Source of the DNA: Chaenocephalus aceratus
Taxonomy: Eukaryota; Chordata; Actinopteri; Perciformes; Channichthyidae
Reading direction: 5' to 3'
NCBI GenBank assembly: GCA_023974075.1
Contig: CM043797.1
Coordinates: 28,599,523 to 28,663,522, forward strand
DNA length: 64,000 nucleotides
The number at the start of each line of letters is the position of its first letter. The stretch's first letter is position 1. A program made the translations under genes and the position numbers. The notes below the pieces were generated by a model. The model did no database searches. It saw only the letters and a list, made by a program, of their open reading frames with translations, and was not told the origin of the DNA. This document shows, piece after piece, positions 1 through 12,059 of the stretch.

Positions 1-2322
1 GAAGCTAATACTGATAGCAGGGACTCTACTTGAAACGTAATGATGTCAATCATTCATTTCTGATACTTACGAAATAATTTTTCTTCTCCTCCGCGGTCAG
101 ATTCTCAAACACCTCCCAGAAGGTCACGATGTTTGGATGCCTGTCATGGTAGTCTCCTTCATAAACTGTGTTCTGTTTGGAAATGACATGTGGAAAGTTA
201 CTTTACATCTCCCCTACAAGCACTTAAACACACAAAACTGTAGGAACAAGCAAAGTAACTGAGCATATCTTAAAGGTCTCATGTTATTTACCTTTTTAGG
301 TTTATTTAAATATTTTTGGAGACTACTAGAATATGTTTATATGCTGTAATGTTCAAAAAACCCATTATTCTTCTCATACTGCCTGCCTGAAAAGAGCTGT
401 ATTCAGCCTCTTCCTGAATCTGATGAACTCCTCAGACCCTCCCTCCCAAAAGCTCAGTCTATTCTCATTGGTCAGTGTTTCCCACTAGCTGTCGAATGGT
501 ATCTCAAATCTGATTTGCTCTTTCTTAGACAGGATTTTAAATATGTGGATCAGCAGAACATTTTAATTCTTTATTGCTGAAACTTTCTGAGTATCTTTAG
601 TATATGTCTGTGTAAAATACATGAAAAGGTGCATATTGCATAATATGTGACCTTCAACTGAAACAGTCACTTAAACACATACCTAAAAAACGGGTCATCT
701 TGTTCTCCATATTTTTGTGATATATTCTTGTTTCAAATGATATATCCTCAGACATAAGATAAAACATTATTCTGAATATCTGAACTTCAGCAGACCTTCT
801 TGAACACCTCCCAGTCGTAGTTCTCCTGGCCCACCATCACTGCCTGCAGCTCCTCGGGCTGGAAGAACTCCACCACGTCGATATCACACACCTTGAAGAA
901 GCCTTTCTTGAACGCTTCAAATGCTCCCTCCACTGATTTGTTGAAGGCATAGTTGACGTAGGCGTCTACAAACTCTTTCCTATTAAAACATTTAATAAAA
1001 GAATATACAAAAGACTAAACTGAGTGCTGACATTGTGCTAAAAATAAATCTTAAGAAATTCTAAATGTTGCTTCTACATTACACTATACACAGTAGAGCA
1101 ACTCAACACTACATCTTTAATGAAAGTAATGTATTTTTGCACTGAGATATGACAGGTTTAACTGTTTTAAACTGCTAGATGGCAGCAAAAGCAGGATTTG
1201 CAGTCGACGTAAGAATGGATCATTGTGTGTTTGTTGACAGCATGTAATGCTGAATAGCAAGAAATCTGGGAGGTTGTCAAAGACACAGACTGACAGAAAC
1301 TAAATACATGTGTAAAGCTTGTGAGGCAGACTAAAGCTGTGCAGATCAGATTGCTAAATACAGCAGTTAGCCGTACCTGTTGGACGCTGTCACAAGTTTC
1401 CCAGTTTCTTTCGGATCAAGTTCAGCTGTTTCGCCGCCCCAGGGCACCTGGTCAAACAAACGATTACAGCCAGAGTGGAATATGCAGAAACACATATGAG
1501 CAACAGAGCAGAATAATGCCTTTCGGACTGCGATTGAGTAAACTTACAGTGAAAGTAATGTCCATTGTTTTGACCTCATCAGGAGGACAGTCCAACAGGA
1601 ACTGCCAAGACCTGCAAACAAGAATGTCAATAATACAAAAAGATCAATCTAAAACAACTATAACCTGCAAACTATAGAAATTGTTAAAATATAAATAAGA
1701 ATATGTGAGTATTACTCTCCCATGACAGGGTCGAACTCCTTCATGTCGTCCAGTGAGGGTTTGATCTTGAGCAGCTTCTTGAAGAGAACCAGTGGGAAGC
1801 GCAAGTGGACAAGGTTGTGGTGGTAGAGAGCCAGGCCGCACAGAACGCCAAACAGGAAGTAAGTCTTCTCCTCTACTTTTGGCTGTTTGGTTTATGACGA
1901 AACACATGATTAAGCTTTGGTAGGATTCAATAACGATGAAAAGGTCAAATGTACAGTACAGTATATCAGACTTCAGAAAAATCAGAGTTATACATTCACG
2001 TCTTTGTTCATAAGACTTGTATAGTAATCACCTCACTTGTATGTTAAATTCATTCAAATGAGGAATTTAATAAGTAAATGTATAGAGGACTGGGCAGTAT
2101 ATCGACAATATACCAATATATTTTCAAATGTACCAAGCAGCCCCTCCAAGAATGAGCAGCGGGACCGCCCCATCCACACAGCTATGGGATATGTTAAGCA
2201 AGAGAGGAAAACCAGAGGTCTTTCATTTTGCTCACAATCTCTTTCCTAAAAGTGTTCGGAAAAACATCTTACATGTGGCTAAGACTTGCAAAAATACATT
2301 TAGCCCACTTGATAAAGAAATA

Positions 2323-2324
<2 letters not shown>

Positions 2325-2357
<33 letters not shown>
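2325..2357. repeat. (TA)n microsatellite
   Basis: A pure TA run of roughly 15 units lies in copy A intron 16, within a stretch (about 2233-2440) that differs from copy B. Copy B has a short unrelated sequence there (about 40525-40570). Confidence 0.9.
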
Positions 2358-2361
<4 letters not shown>

Positions 2362-5300
2362 TATTCAGTCTTAAAAAACATAGATATTACTTTTGGTCCA
2401 TTTTACCCAGCCCTAAGTAAATAAAATGATTTAGTTCATGCATTTGTGTTTAAATATCGTGTCTTACCCTGACAGGGAACCAGGCCAGAGTGTTGCTCTC
2501 GTTGAACATGAACATTTCAGACTTGGGAGACATCAGCTCTTTAATCACTTGCAGGAAGAAATCTCTTTTGTTGACATCCATCACCTTCGTCCTGTCTTCA
2601 TCAAATTGCACCTTCAAAGGATCAATAATGTTTTCATTATTAACAGTCCTTAACTAAATCAGTATCAGCTCTCGTAAATAAAACTTCCTGTCATCCATTG
2701 TGGGCTTAGAACTAATTGAAGGGATTTAATCAAGCAACACATTCAAAAATGCACAATTACTATACCAACAACTCCCCTTACACAATCCACTAATTGCTGC
2801 TATTGATGGGCACGTTTTATCGATTTAACTGTATATTTATTTTATTCACATTTAAAAAATCAATTGGTACTGATGTTTGCAGGCCCTCTACACATTTTTT
2901 ATGTTTAATTATCTCCAATTACTTCTTAAATATGTACTGTAATTGACATTTTGCTCAAAATGAAATCAACTGATTTTACACATAAAGTAAAAAGTACTGA
3001 AGCAATGAAAAATATGCTTTTAAGTAGCATTGTGGGGACCGTAGGATACAGATGTTGTTGATTTGTGACCCGTTACAGAGAGTAGATATTCCAATATCTC
3101 AGCCTACATTACTGTGATTTTGACAATTTTTACTTTCTTGTGAATCCCACAACATATGGAAGTGCAACACTAAATGGCTGAAGTATCCATAAAATAACTC
3201 TGAAACTAAGTATAAAAAGACAAGGGCTACAAAATGTTGCCTCAGGCAACTAAACATGGGAACATTTTGTAGGTATGTTGTAGTATGTTTACCAAAAGCT
3301 CCCTCTTGAAGGCGCAGTGGTCGGCCGCCCCCAGCTGTCTGAAGGTGTCCTCCACCAGATGAGAGCGTCTCAGGGTGAGCTGGAAGACCGGCGCGGGGGC
3401 GGAGTCTGGGCCGTCCAACCAGAGCTTTTCAGGACACGCCAAGGCCAGTTCATGAAGGACACCCTGCACTTTCTGTAATTACAAACCTTAATATATCTTT
3501 ATCTTAATAAAGACATCTACACATTGACAGATTGGTTCAAATGAATGCTCAAAACAAGAAACAACCTCAGCTGTATTATGAAAAATAAATAACTAAATAA
3601 GAACTTCAGTAAATTGTTTAGAAATGATCTAATGTTACAAATACTGTACCTTTCAGATAAACGCATAGTAGTTAAAGACTGCCACCTTTTGAACCAGAGT
3701 GAACAAGAATGGGTAGCGGCAGAAAATGACGGGTGTGTCGACATCATCCTTAAAGGAAATACATTGATAATAATAAATAAATAATTTCAGCAAGAAGCAT
3801 TTCAACAGAAAATGCTCAGGATAAAATCACAAATAGTTAGGAATAAATGCAATATCTCGAAAATGGTAAGATATGTTTTTACCTCCTCTTTGGAAAATCG
3901 AAGCCAAAGAGCAACGTCCTGATTTGGCAGCACACTGTCACTGATCTCCTCTACGTAGAAGGTGCTCGGTGGGACTTTGTAGGACTTTCCAGCTTTGTTT
4001 GCCTATAAGAAAAAACACACGTTTGGCCTCAGAGTTCATTCTGATCACCCATAAAGATTGAACAAACATTTTTCCGACCTCTTCTGGGAAACGAAAAAGC
4101 TTTGCTAGAAAGGGCCGAAACATCTGCCTCGAAAGGTAGCAACAGTTCAGATGAGTTACAGGGCAGACTATAAAACAACCTTTCTGACACCAGCAAAAAA
4201 ACTAAAAAACTCTTTGGGGCTGGTTCAGATAGCGGGGAAAATCCGTCTTTTTTTTATCCTTTTATAAGGATAAATGTTTTCCTTTCATGTTTGGTCCTGA
4301 AATAAAAAAAATAAAAAAGTAAAAAACGGCACTCACTTTGTACAGCATCTTGAGGACCTCCACCAGGTATTTGACTACGGGGTTATGAGTTACCAGGAGG
4401 CCATTTCTGAGCAGGAAGGCCAGGGCCTTTTTGAACACCAAGATGTGCTTCATCAGTATGGAGGGTCTCAGGGTGGACCACCAGCGTCCTGAGAACAAAA
4501 GGCATTGTCCGTCTTGTATTAGACAGCTCAACACACTGCAAGTAAATAGCAGATCTTCACCAACTTGACCAAATTAGCAAAACATGCTTGGACATGCTTG
4601 TTGTTTCCATGTTTTTTTGGCAACAACAATGTGTACATTTCTTGATCTGACAAAGTTATTAATCTGACACAACAATACAATATATAATATAATTAGCTGG
4701 CTAATGCTATGTTGATTGTTACTTTCAGAAAACATGAAAACCAGTTAATCTGACATTAATGATAAAAAAACTATTTTCAGAATTTGTTTATCAGTTAACA
4801 ATTAAGTAAATTAAATAGTATTTATGCATGTTAAAAATCGACTGGTTTAAACCAATAAACTATTTGCACTCTATTGTTGTCTTTGAAAGTACCTTGGATC
4901 ATTACAAAACCAAACAAAATACTTTAGAAAAATGTTGCTGTCGTTTACTTAGTGTATCTTGAGTCTTCTCCTGCAGATCAACAATTATTATCGCCAGCGC
5001 CAACACCGGCTGCATGACATTACACTCCTCTTGGAGGAGGGGACACGTCAGCAGAATCAGGAAGATTTCTGGTGATTTTAGGAGATGGCTTGAATTGCAG
5101 AGCAAATCAATCAGGAGTGTAAGATTTACCTGCAAAAAATAAATTGAGATTACATTGTAATGTTTAAACAGCATGAATACGTTTGTGAAAAAACTATTTA
5201 GTGGCTAGTTTGAACCATTTCCATGCATAGAAGGGATTTAGAGCCTTGTGGGTCACAACTGTATCTCAGTTCACGTCTCAAGCAAAAGAGAGTAATGCTT

Positions 5301-5902
5301 GGCAGTAATTCAAACGTCTTAACTGATTGTTTGATCCATGGCACTGCCAGCATCTGGTCGAAAGCTTCGCTAGCTGCATCAAGGTCCACAGTTAGAGCAC
5401 CTGCTTCTGATGGAGGCCCACTGATATCAAAAGCAAAGCATTAAAACTAAGTAGCAGAACCAGAATGAGTTGATGGGATTCAGAAGATCTTATAATTCTT
5501 ATTTTTTTAACTCATGAGTTAAACAATAGAAAAATAACTCACTCAGCCTTCGTGAAACTTGCAACAAGACTTGTGCTGGTCTGAAACATGGAAGATATTT
5601 CTCTGTTGAATAAAAAGAAAAGGAGGGAAACCATGAAAACACTGCATCTACTGTTGGATGTATGATATTTTATATGTGCAGCTACTGAACTCCAACCGTA
5701 ATTAAAGTATGAAAATAATGACCTCTTTGCCTCTACGTTGCCATGTGTCATTGACAGCCATTGTTGAAGTTTGGTCTTATCAAGTCGCCCAGTTATCTGT
5801 CCTTTGTCCAAACGCTTAAACGACAGACATGAGATTTAACAGATTTAAGCTTTGATAAAAAAACTAACATTAAATCAAGGTACAAAAAAAATATATATAT
5901 AT

Positions 5903-6183
5903 GATCAAATCTGCAATAACAATGGGCCTTGTGCATGAATGTTTTCTTATTTGTATCTTGTGTTTGTTCCTGAACACAGCAATAAGATGAAAATAAGAAA
6001 ATCCAACATGGGATTCACGCAACGTGATCTGACAGACAAATCTGTTCCATCTTGAGTAGGTTGATGAATTGCGTTTGATCTTACATTTGATGCGTTTGCC
6101 TAGCCATTTTCATTCAGCATAAGAGGAAAAGCCCCACTAAAACCATATAAGGGCATCAGACTTATCAGTTAAGATCAAATCTG
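5903..6183. mobile_element. About 270-bp insertion with 11-bp direct repeats
   Basis: Copy A intron 8 carries a block absent from copy B. It is bracketed by the direct repeat GATCAAATCTG (5903-5913 and 6173-6183), while copy B has a single AATCAAATCTG at the equivalent place (about 43891). That is the footprint of a retroposition-type insertion with target-site duplication after the segmental duplication. I do not recognise the inserted sequence. It has no clear tRNA-like head and no long poly(A) tail. Confidence 0.6.
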
Positions 6184-8510
6184 TACCTATAGAAATTATT
6201 CATGCAATATGCACAGTGAGTCTCTGAACATATTACCTGTGGAGGTGAAGTGTAGGTACAGCTTGTATTCCACCCAGCTGATATTTTCAAGTCTGCTTAA
6301 ACCAGGAAAAAATACATTTGCATATTGAATGTATCTTTTAGTTTGACACTACTTCTACCATAAAAATGACATTGATTAGAACTGCTGCTAACTAGACTTA
6401 TATTCTCTGCTAAGGATACTATTTCTCCAATATGCCTTCACAAAGCAAATAGTTGTATGTTGCTATATTAATACTCTGAATTTTTTGTTAGGGAACTTAC
6501 AAATCTACTAAACACCACCCTGGCCATACATACACACCCTTGGGGACGGCTACCACACTTTCAGTGGTCCATGGAAGTGATACCAGAGTGGGAGTCAGAC
6601 TATTTTCTGTTCGTCCTGTCCCAATTTGACCTTTGGCCCCATCGCCAAAAGCCCACAGCTGGCCAGAGGAGGACAAAACCAGTGTATGACGTCTGGGGGA
6701 CAAAAACAATTGTGATTGTAAATCAATAATAAAAAAAAAATGGATAGACGTCCAATAGGTGTCCTTTTATTGTAAATGTAATGAGCTAGTCACTCTAAAA
6801 CGCCACAATACATTAAGCCTTTCTTAAATGAAAACACTGTCTTCACCTGCCACAGGAAATGTGTGATGCAGGTCCATCCAAACCGTCCACCAGTCTGGGT
6901 TTCAGTTCATTATCAGAGGAGTTGTGACCCAGCTGACCGTAGCTTCCCTCTCCAAAAGTGAAAACCTTGCCGTCCTAGAAATCACGGCGTCACATATCAA
7001 AATAAGCAACATCCTAATATTTGTATTATGTTTACAATGGAATTAATGATTGGTTAAAATCTGAAGATTCAGTACCTTAGTTAACACAGCAGAGTGTGCT
7101 TCTCCACACCTTATGAAGGAGACACCCAGAGGTCTGAGGGCGGGTACCATGCAGATGTTGAACCTGCCTGATAAATATGATAAAAATAGAATAAAAGATT
7201 CCCGTTTCCAAAATAATTATACATAAAAGCTATGATGGTCTGTACAATTTCAATATTTGAGGTTACAATTTTAAAAGCCCTCTGTTCTCTAGACAGAAGG
7301 CTTTTATTCTGAAATGTTACCAAGCTAAGGTTGTGGGAAATGCAGTGACTCCAAAAATTAAAAGAATACTGGCTTGCAATGGGCAATGACTATTATTTCC
7401 AAATGAATCCATATTTCTAACTCTAAAAATGACAAAAGCCCTCCACTTGCATCGAAAATGTGCTGCTTGCTGAACATCACATTTCACAATTGAAGTACAT
7501 AATTGTTACCCTTCTCGTCCACCCTGTTGAGACCCAGCTGGCCAGATTTATTGGCCCCGCAGCAGTACACCAGGCCTGGGAGTGTGAGGAACAGGGAGTG
7601 GGTCGCTCCGGCCGTAACCTGGGTAACCGCTACTCCGGTCAGAGCGCGCACCAGATCAGGTACAAACTGCAGCGACACCTCCTTCCCCAGGCCCAGCTGA
7701 CCATGACTGTTCAAACCCCACGAGAAGACATCGCCTCCTGAAAAGTGAAATAATAGACTTTTTATTCTTTTTTTATTATTCTTTTTTATTCACAAAAATA
7801 ACTGTAAGACTGTGGGCTTGTTCAGAAGATAATGTCAAATTAATATGTTTTCCTCTTTAGATTAACCTTTTGATTTAAAAATGAAAAAGATGGAACATTC
7901 AACATGTATATCCTCTTTTCTGAAATGTGTTGCACCTTTGTCTGCCTTAAGCTCCCACTAATTAAAGAACATTTACTTTGCACTAAATTGTCGGTGGGGA
8001 ATAGGGAAACTGGCACAGTGATAAATTAACATTAAAATCGAAATCATTATTACACATAACTAAATATAACAAACTGTGGAACAAACAATGTTACTGTTGC
8101 ATATCATATCAGAAAGATGGCATCACTATGTGCATTGTCATACCTTTAGTCAGAGCCAGAGAGTGGGAGTTTCCACAAGCAACTTGAATCACAGGTATTG
8201 GCAGTGGCATCTGCACATGACTGCATGTTGACGAAACAATAGCAAGTAAAAATGATCAAACAAATGCCTACTTTCAGACCTAAGTATACATATTCATATA
8301 TTCCTGCTTAGTGTGAGATCTTACCTTGGTCTGTTGTGGAGTAGATTTGGTAAAAGGCCTCTCTGTCCGTCCTCTCCTGCCCCCAGGAGAACACCTTTCC
8401 AGATGCACACACAGCCAGGCAATGGTCCTGACCACAAGCTATGGCCACCACATCGCCCAGCCCCTCCACAAGACCTTATACAGGGGGACAGAAAAGAAGA
8501 TAACATATCA

Positions 8511-8631
8511 GGCATGTGGCGCAGCGGACTAGGGCGTTGGTGTTCGGATCAGGGGAGCACAGGTTCAAACCCCACTACAGTTAGCATGTCGTTGTGTCCC
8601 TGGGCAAGACACTTCACCCCAAATTACTCCT
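8511..8631 (+). mobile_element. tRNA-headed SINE, 5' half
   Basis: It starts exactly where copy A departs from copy B. A tRNA-like promoter is visible: an A-box-like GTGGCGCAGCGGACTAG and the B box GGTTCAAACCC at about 8562-8572. A SINE body with TGTCCCTGGGCAAGACACTT follows. The element is interrupted at about 8631 by a TIR transposon and resumes at 19013. It is not a functional tRNA gene: the acceptor stem does not close and it is embedded in SINE body. Confidence 0.75.
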
Positions 8632-8849
8632 GTGGGGATAGAGTGGCGAAGTCCCTCCCCTTCCGGGGGACCTCCATGGGACCTTATTTCGGAAAAATCA
8701 TGTATTGAAGTCAATGGAGAGAGAAAGATTATCTTTTGATTCCGTTTGAATTGTGCAACGAATTACACATATGATGTTTGTCAATTTAAAAGATAATTTT
8801 GCAAGTCAAAAAAATTAAAATGTGTCGTAAAACTGTGAAGTAACTATAG
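8632..8849. mobile_element. Left TIR of a DNA transposon (outer element)
   Basis: It begins ATAGAGTGGCGAAGTC and is inversely repeated over about 215 bases at 18795-19012, which ends GACTTCGCCACTCTAT. Shared landmarks include ATGGGACCTTATTTC, GAAGTCAATGGAGAGAGAAA and ATGATGTTTGTCAAT. A third copy of the same end lies at 25894-26100. The element sits inside the SINE. The DIRS1-like element sits inside this one. Confidence 0.75.
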
Positions 8850-8890
8850 GTTACTTACGTAACCCCAGTCCTCAGAGTAACATGAAGTGA

Positions 8891-9001
8891 GATGTCTCAC
8901 TATGGGATGGGCCTCATCGCGGAGCAAACAGAAGCATCAATCTCATTACGCCAATCCTGATTGGCTGGTGATCTTGACGTCAACGTCAGGGGAAATCACC
9001 C
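8891..9001. repeat. Inverted terminal repeat of DIRS1-like element (3' side)
   Basis: Inverted match to 16541-16649. Landmarks are GATGTCTCACTATGGGATG, CTCATCGCGGAGCAAACAGA, ATTGGCTGGTGATCTTGACG and GGGGAAATCACC. It is preceded by GGTTACTTACGTAACCCCAG, a short near-palindrome resembling the end of fish DIRS1 elements. Confidence 0.85.
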
Positions 9002-9009
9002 AAAAGTAG

Positions 9010-9420
9010 CAGGACTGCACCCTTGGGATGTACGAAAGGGCCATATTATGGCGCCGTCGGACACTTGCTGCCGGAGCCTCCGTTAACTCCCGTTTTACAC
9101 ACGCCCCTCCAAGTTTGTAAAATCTACGGACCCCGCGAGGTCTCGCCGGGGTCCCGGCGCTACCGGGGGTCGCGACCTCGACCCCTCGACCCCTCGACCC
9201 GATGTTAGGCGCCCGTTACCGTATTTATGCCATAATATTGCCTTGCCGTACTCTGTTCCGCCTCGGACCACCAGGTGGCGATGTCGGGGGTGCCAGCAAC
9301 TCAATATGGGTCCACTTATCCAATATTTTTATGTATTTAAATATACATAATGTTGTGGGGGGGGGGGGTGGCCGACAACTCAATATGTGGGTCCCACTTA
9401 CCGAATATTTGTAATGTCCG
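9010..9420. other. GC-rich spacer with G-runs, rDNA-spacer-like
   Basis: No gene. It contains a strongly GC-rich segment (9120-9200) with the short repeat CGACCCCT repeated three times, then a 14-G run at about 9356-9369. Together with the 28S fragment at 10519-10581 in the matching orientation, it looks like ribosomal-DNA intergenic spacer. That reading is inferred. Confidence 0.35.
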
Positions 9421-10250
9421 GGGGGGGGGGGGGGGGGGGTTCCGATATAGTGAGTAAGTGGATTGCACATGGTCCTGCTGTACACTATATGGTCCTGCTG
9501 TACACTGGCTTTGATATATGGAGTAAGTGGATTGCATATGGTCCTGCTGTACACTATATGGTCCTGCTGTACACTGGCTTTGATATATGGAGTAAGTGGA
9601 TTGCATATGGTCCTGCTGTACACTATATGGTCCTGCTGTACACTGGCTTTGATATATGGAGTAAGTGGATTGCATATGGTCCTGCTGTACACTATATGGT
9701 CCTGCTGTACACTGGCTTTGATATATGGGGGGGGGGGGGTTTCCGATATAGTGAGTAAGTGGATTGCACATGGTCCTGCTGTACACTATATGGTCCTGCT
9801 GTACACTGGCTTTGATATATGGGAGTAAGTGGATTGCATATGGTCCTGCTGTACACTATATGGTCCTGCTGTACACTGGCTTTGATATATGGAGTAATTG
9901 GATTGCATATGGTCCTGCTGTACACTATATGGTCCTGCTGTACACTGGCTTTGATATATGGAGTAAGTGGATTGCATATGGTCCTGCTGTACACTATATG
10001 GTCCTGCTGTACACTGGCTTTGATATATGGGGGAGGGGGTTTCCGATATAGTGAGTAAGTGGATTGCACATGGTCCTGCTGTACACTATATGGTCCTGCT
10101 GTACACTGGCTTGATATATGGAGTAAGTGGATTGCATATGGTCCTGCTGTACACTATATGGTCCTGCTGTACACTGGCTTTGATATATGGGTAAGTGGAT
10201 TGCATATGGTCCTGCTGTACACTATATGGTCCTGCTGTACACTCGCTACC
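9421..10250. repeat. 69-bp satellite in about 300-bp higher-order units
   Basis: The monomer is 69 bases (for example starts at 9452, 9521 and 9590). Each monomer contains two copies of ATGGTCCTGCTGTACACT. Groups of about four monomers are separated by a G-run plus TTCCGATATAGTGAG, seen at 9440, 9741 and 10041, giving a higher-order period of about 300. The last group is shorter. The G-runs (20 G at about 9421, 13 at about 9728) may form G-quadruplexes and may be length-unstable or assembly-compressed. Long ORFs on both strands here are by-products of 69 being divisible by three. Confidence 0.93.
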
Positions 10251-10518
10251 TTAGCAAGAACTGTCTTTTTTTACCCTCATCTGCCTTACACATCCTCCCA
10301 CACTTGAGCACTCCTCAATCAGACTAAACCCCTCCATGCACACCACCAGAACCAGAACCTCATGCCTCATGCTCTCCGTTCAGCACCACAGAGAGTGCCT
10401 CCCTGCTCCTGCTGCCTGCTTCTGCACACCTGTGCTTCTGCTGGTGACTCTCTGCGCGTGGCTATCCCTGGGCACCCTGAGGTGTGTGCGGGGTTGGTGG
10501 GGCCCACGCCCACGGCCG

Positions 10519-10581
10519 ACAAAAGCTTGGATCAAGGGCTGACTTTCAATAGATCGCAGCGAAGGAGCTGCTCTGCTACGT
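10519..10581 (-). pseudogene. 28S rRNA 3'-end fragment
   Basis: Read on the minus strand, CGTAGCAGAGCAGCTCC, GCTGCGATCTATTGAAAGTC and AGCCCTTGATCCAAGC correspond to the 3' terminal segment of vertebrate 28S rRNA as I recall it. The match begins abruptly at 10581 and runs to about the rRNA 3' end (TTTTGTC). The lower-coordinate side would then be external spacer, consistent with the satellite at 9421-10250. It is too short to function. Confidence 0.6.
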
Positions 10582-10850
10582 TTCTGAATAAATAGCACTT
10601 TCTGAACATATGTCAAACAGAGTTTCCTATTAAAAGTTATCTATATATACGGGGATTGGGGCGATGTCCCACATATGTAAGCCCACATCTCAATATTATT
10701 AATAATTCCAAAATAATAATAATTATAGTTTTTATAACTATTATATATTATTATAACTATACACACAACACAAATCACAATATATACTTTAATCTCTGTA
10801 ATTTAAACAAAATCATAACCTTTACGATGTGTGTTCGTTTGTGAGGCTTG
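10582..10850. other. AT-rich spacer, nothing recognised
   Basis: An AT-rich stretch with irregular AAT/TTA runs separates the 28S fragment from the 691-bp tandem duplication. No coding or RNA signal is seen. Confidence 0.5.
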
Positions 10851-12050
10851 TAGCGGAGGCATCAATCTGCATGTACTCTTCGAGCCGGTTCTAATGAGAG
10901 CAAGCTCCAAGCGGTCGGACCTTCCTTTGCGCCGTCGAGAGTACTGTCGGCATTGCGAATGTGACCTCTGACCTCGGTTTTGACCTTGTCCGAGGTCGCA
11001 GGGTCCCCATATTTTGCAAGCAGGTTCCACACAAGTGCAAACACACAAACAACAGTTTCGGAGCGCCAACCACATTTTTTTTAAATTTTTTAAATGTTCT
11101 TCCCATCTGCCAACACAAGCCTGTCATATGCTAAGCTCCAGACAGCATTTGGTGAGAAAGTTTGACATTTTATTGAAAAAAGTTCTGGGTGGGTTACAGT
11201 TTACATACTTCAGAATCCTGATCTGGGCCTTATTTAGAGGCCCCCTGTGAAAAAATTATCTCTTTAGCCCTTTTCAAAGTACTTTAAACACTCAAGGAGC
11301 ACTGCGGCTTCTCAAAAGGCCTTAACGGAAGGTTTTGTTACATTTTAAGCCGTAACCTTTGACATTTAGTCGCACCAGAGGCATCCATTTGCATCTGCTC
11401 TCCGAGACGGTTAAATGACATCAAGCTCAAAGCGGTCAGACCTTCCTTTGTGCTGTAAAGGGCACCGTACGGCATGAAAGCGTGACCCTTTGACCTTTGG
11501 AGCTTTGTTACATTTCAAGCCGTAACCTTTGACATTAGGAGCAGCGGAGGCATCAATCTGCATGTACTCTTCGAGCGGTTCTAATGAGAGCAAGTTCAAA
11601 GCGGTCGGACCTTCCTTTGCGCCGTCGAGAGTACTGTCGGCATTGCGAATGTGACCTCTGACCTCGGTTTTGACCTTGTCCGAGGTCGCAGAGAGGTCCC
11701 CATATTTTGCAAGCAGGTTCCACACAAGTGCAACAACACACTCTGGGAGTTTCGGAGCGCCAACCACATTTTTTAAATTTTTTAAATGTTCTTCCCATCT
11801 GCAACACAAGCCTGTCATATGCTAAGCTCCAGACAGCATTTGGTGAGAAAGTTTGACATTTTATTGAAAAGAGTTCTGGGTGGGTTACAGTTTACATACT
11901 TCAGAATCCTGATCTGGGCCTTATTAGAGGCCCCCTGTGAAAAAATTATCTCTTTAGCCCTTTTCAAAGTACTTTAAACACTCAAGGAGCACTGCGGCTT
12001 CTCAAAAGGCCTTAACGGAAGGTTTTGTTACATTTTAAGCCGTAACCTTT
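10850..12050. repeat. Tandem duplication, period about 691 bp
   Basis: GGAGGCATCAATCTGCATGT occurs at 10855 and 11546, and the following 500 bases are nearly identical (10850-11366 and 11541-12050). A shorter diverged relative of the unit's beginning lies between them (about 11345-11520). The repeat is non-coding, with GTGACCTCTGACCTCGG-type motifs. It is inserted inside the 3' part of the DIRS1-like element. Confidence 0.9.
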
Positions 12051-12059
12051 GACAGCTGC

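Noticed and set aside
8511..8590. tRNA gene
   Set aside because: A and B boxes are present, but cloverleaf stems do not pair and SINE body follows directly.
8313..8708. 131-codon plus-strand ORF
   Set aside because: It is the antisense shadow of HERC exon 2 running into the SINE.
9225..10307. Several long ORFs on both strands (up to 155 codons)
   Set aside because: They arise because the 69-bp satellite period is a multiple of three and lacks stops in several frames; the peptides are simple repeats with no family.
10519..10581. R2-type retrotransposon insertion in 28S
   Set aside because: The fragment is the 28S 3' terminus, not the R2 target site, and no R2 ORF is adjacent.
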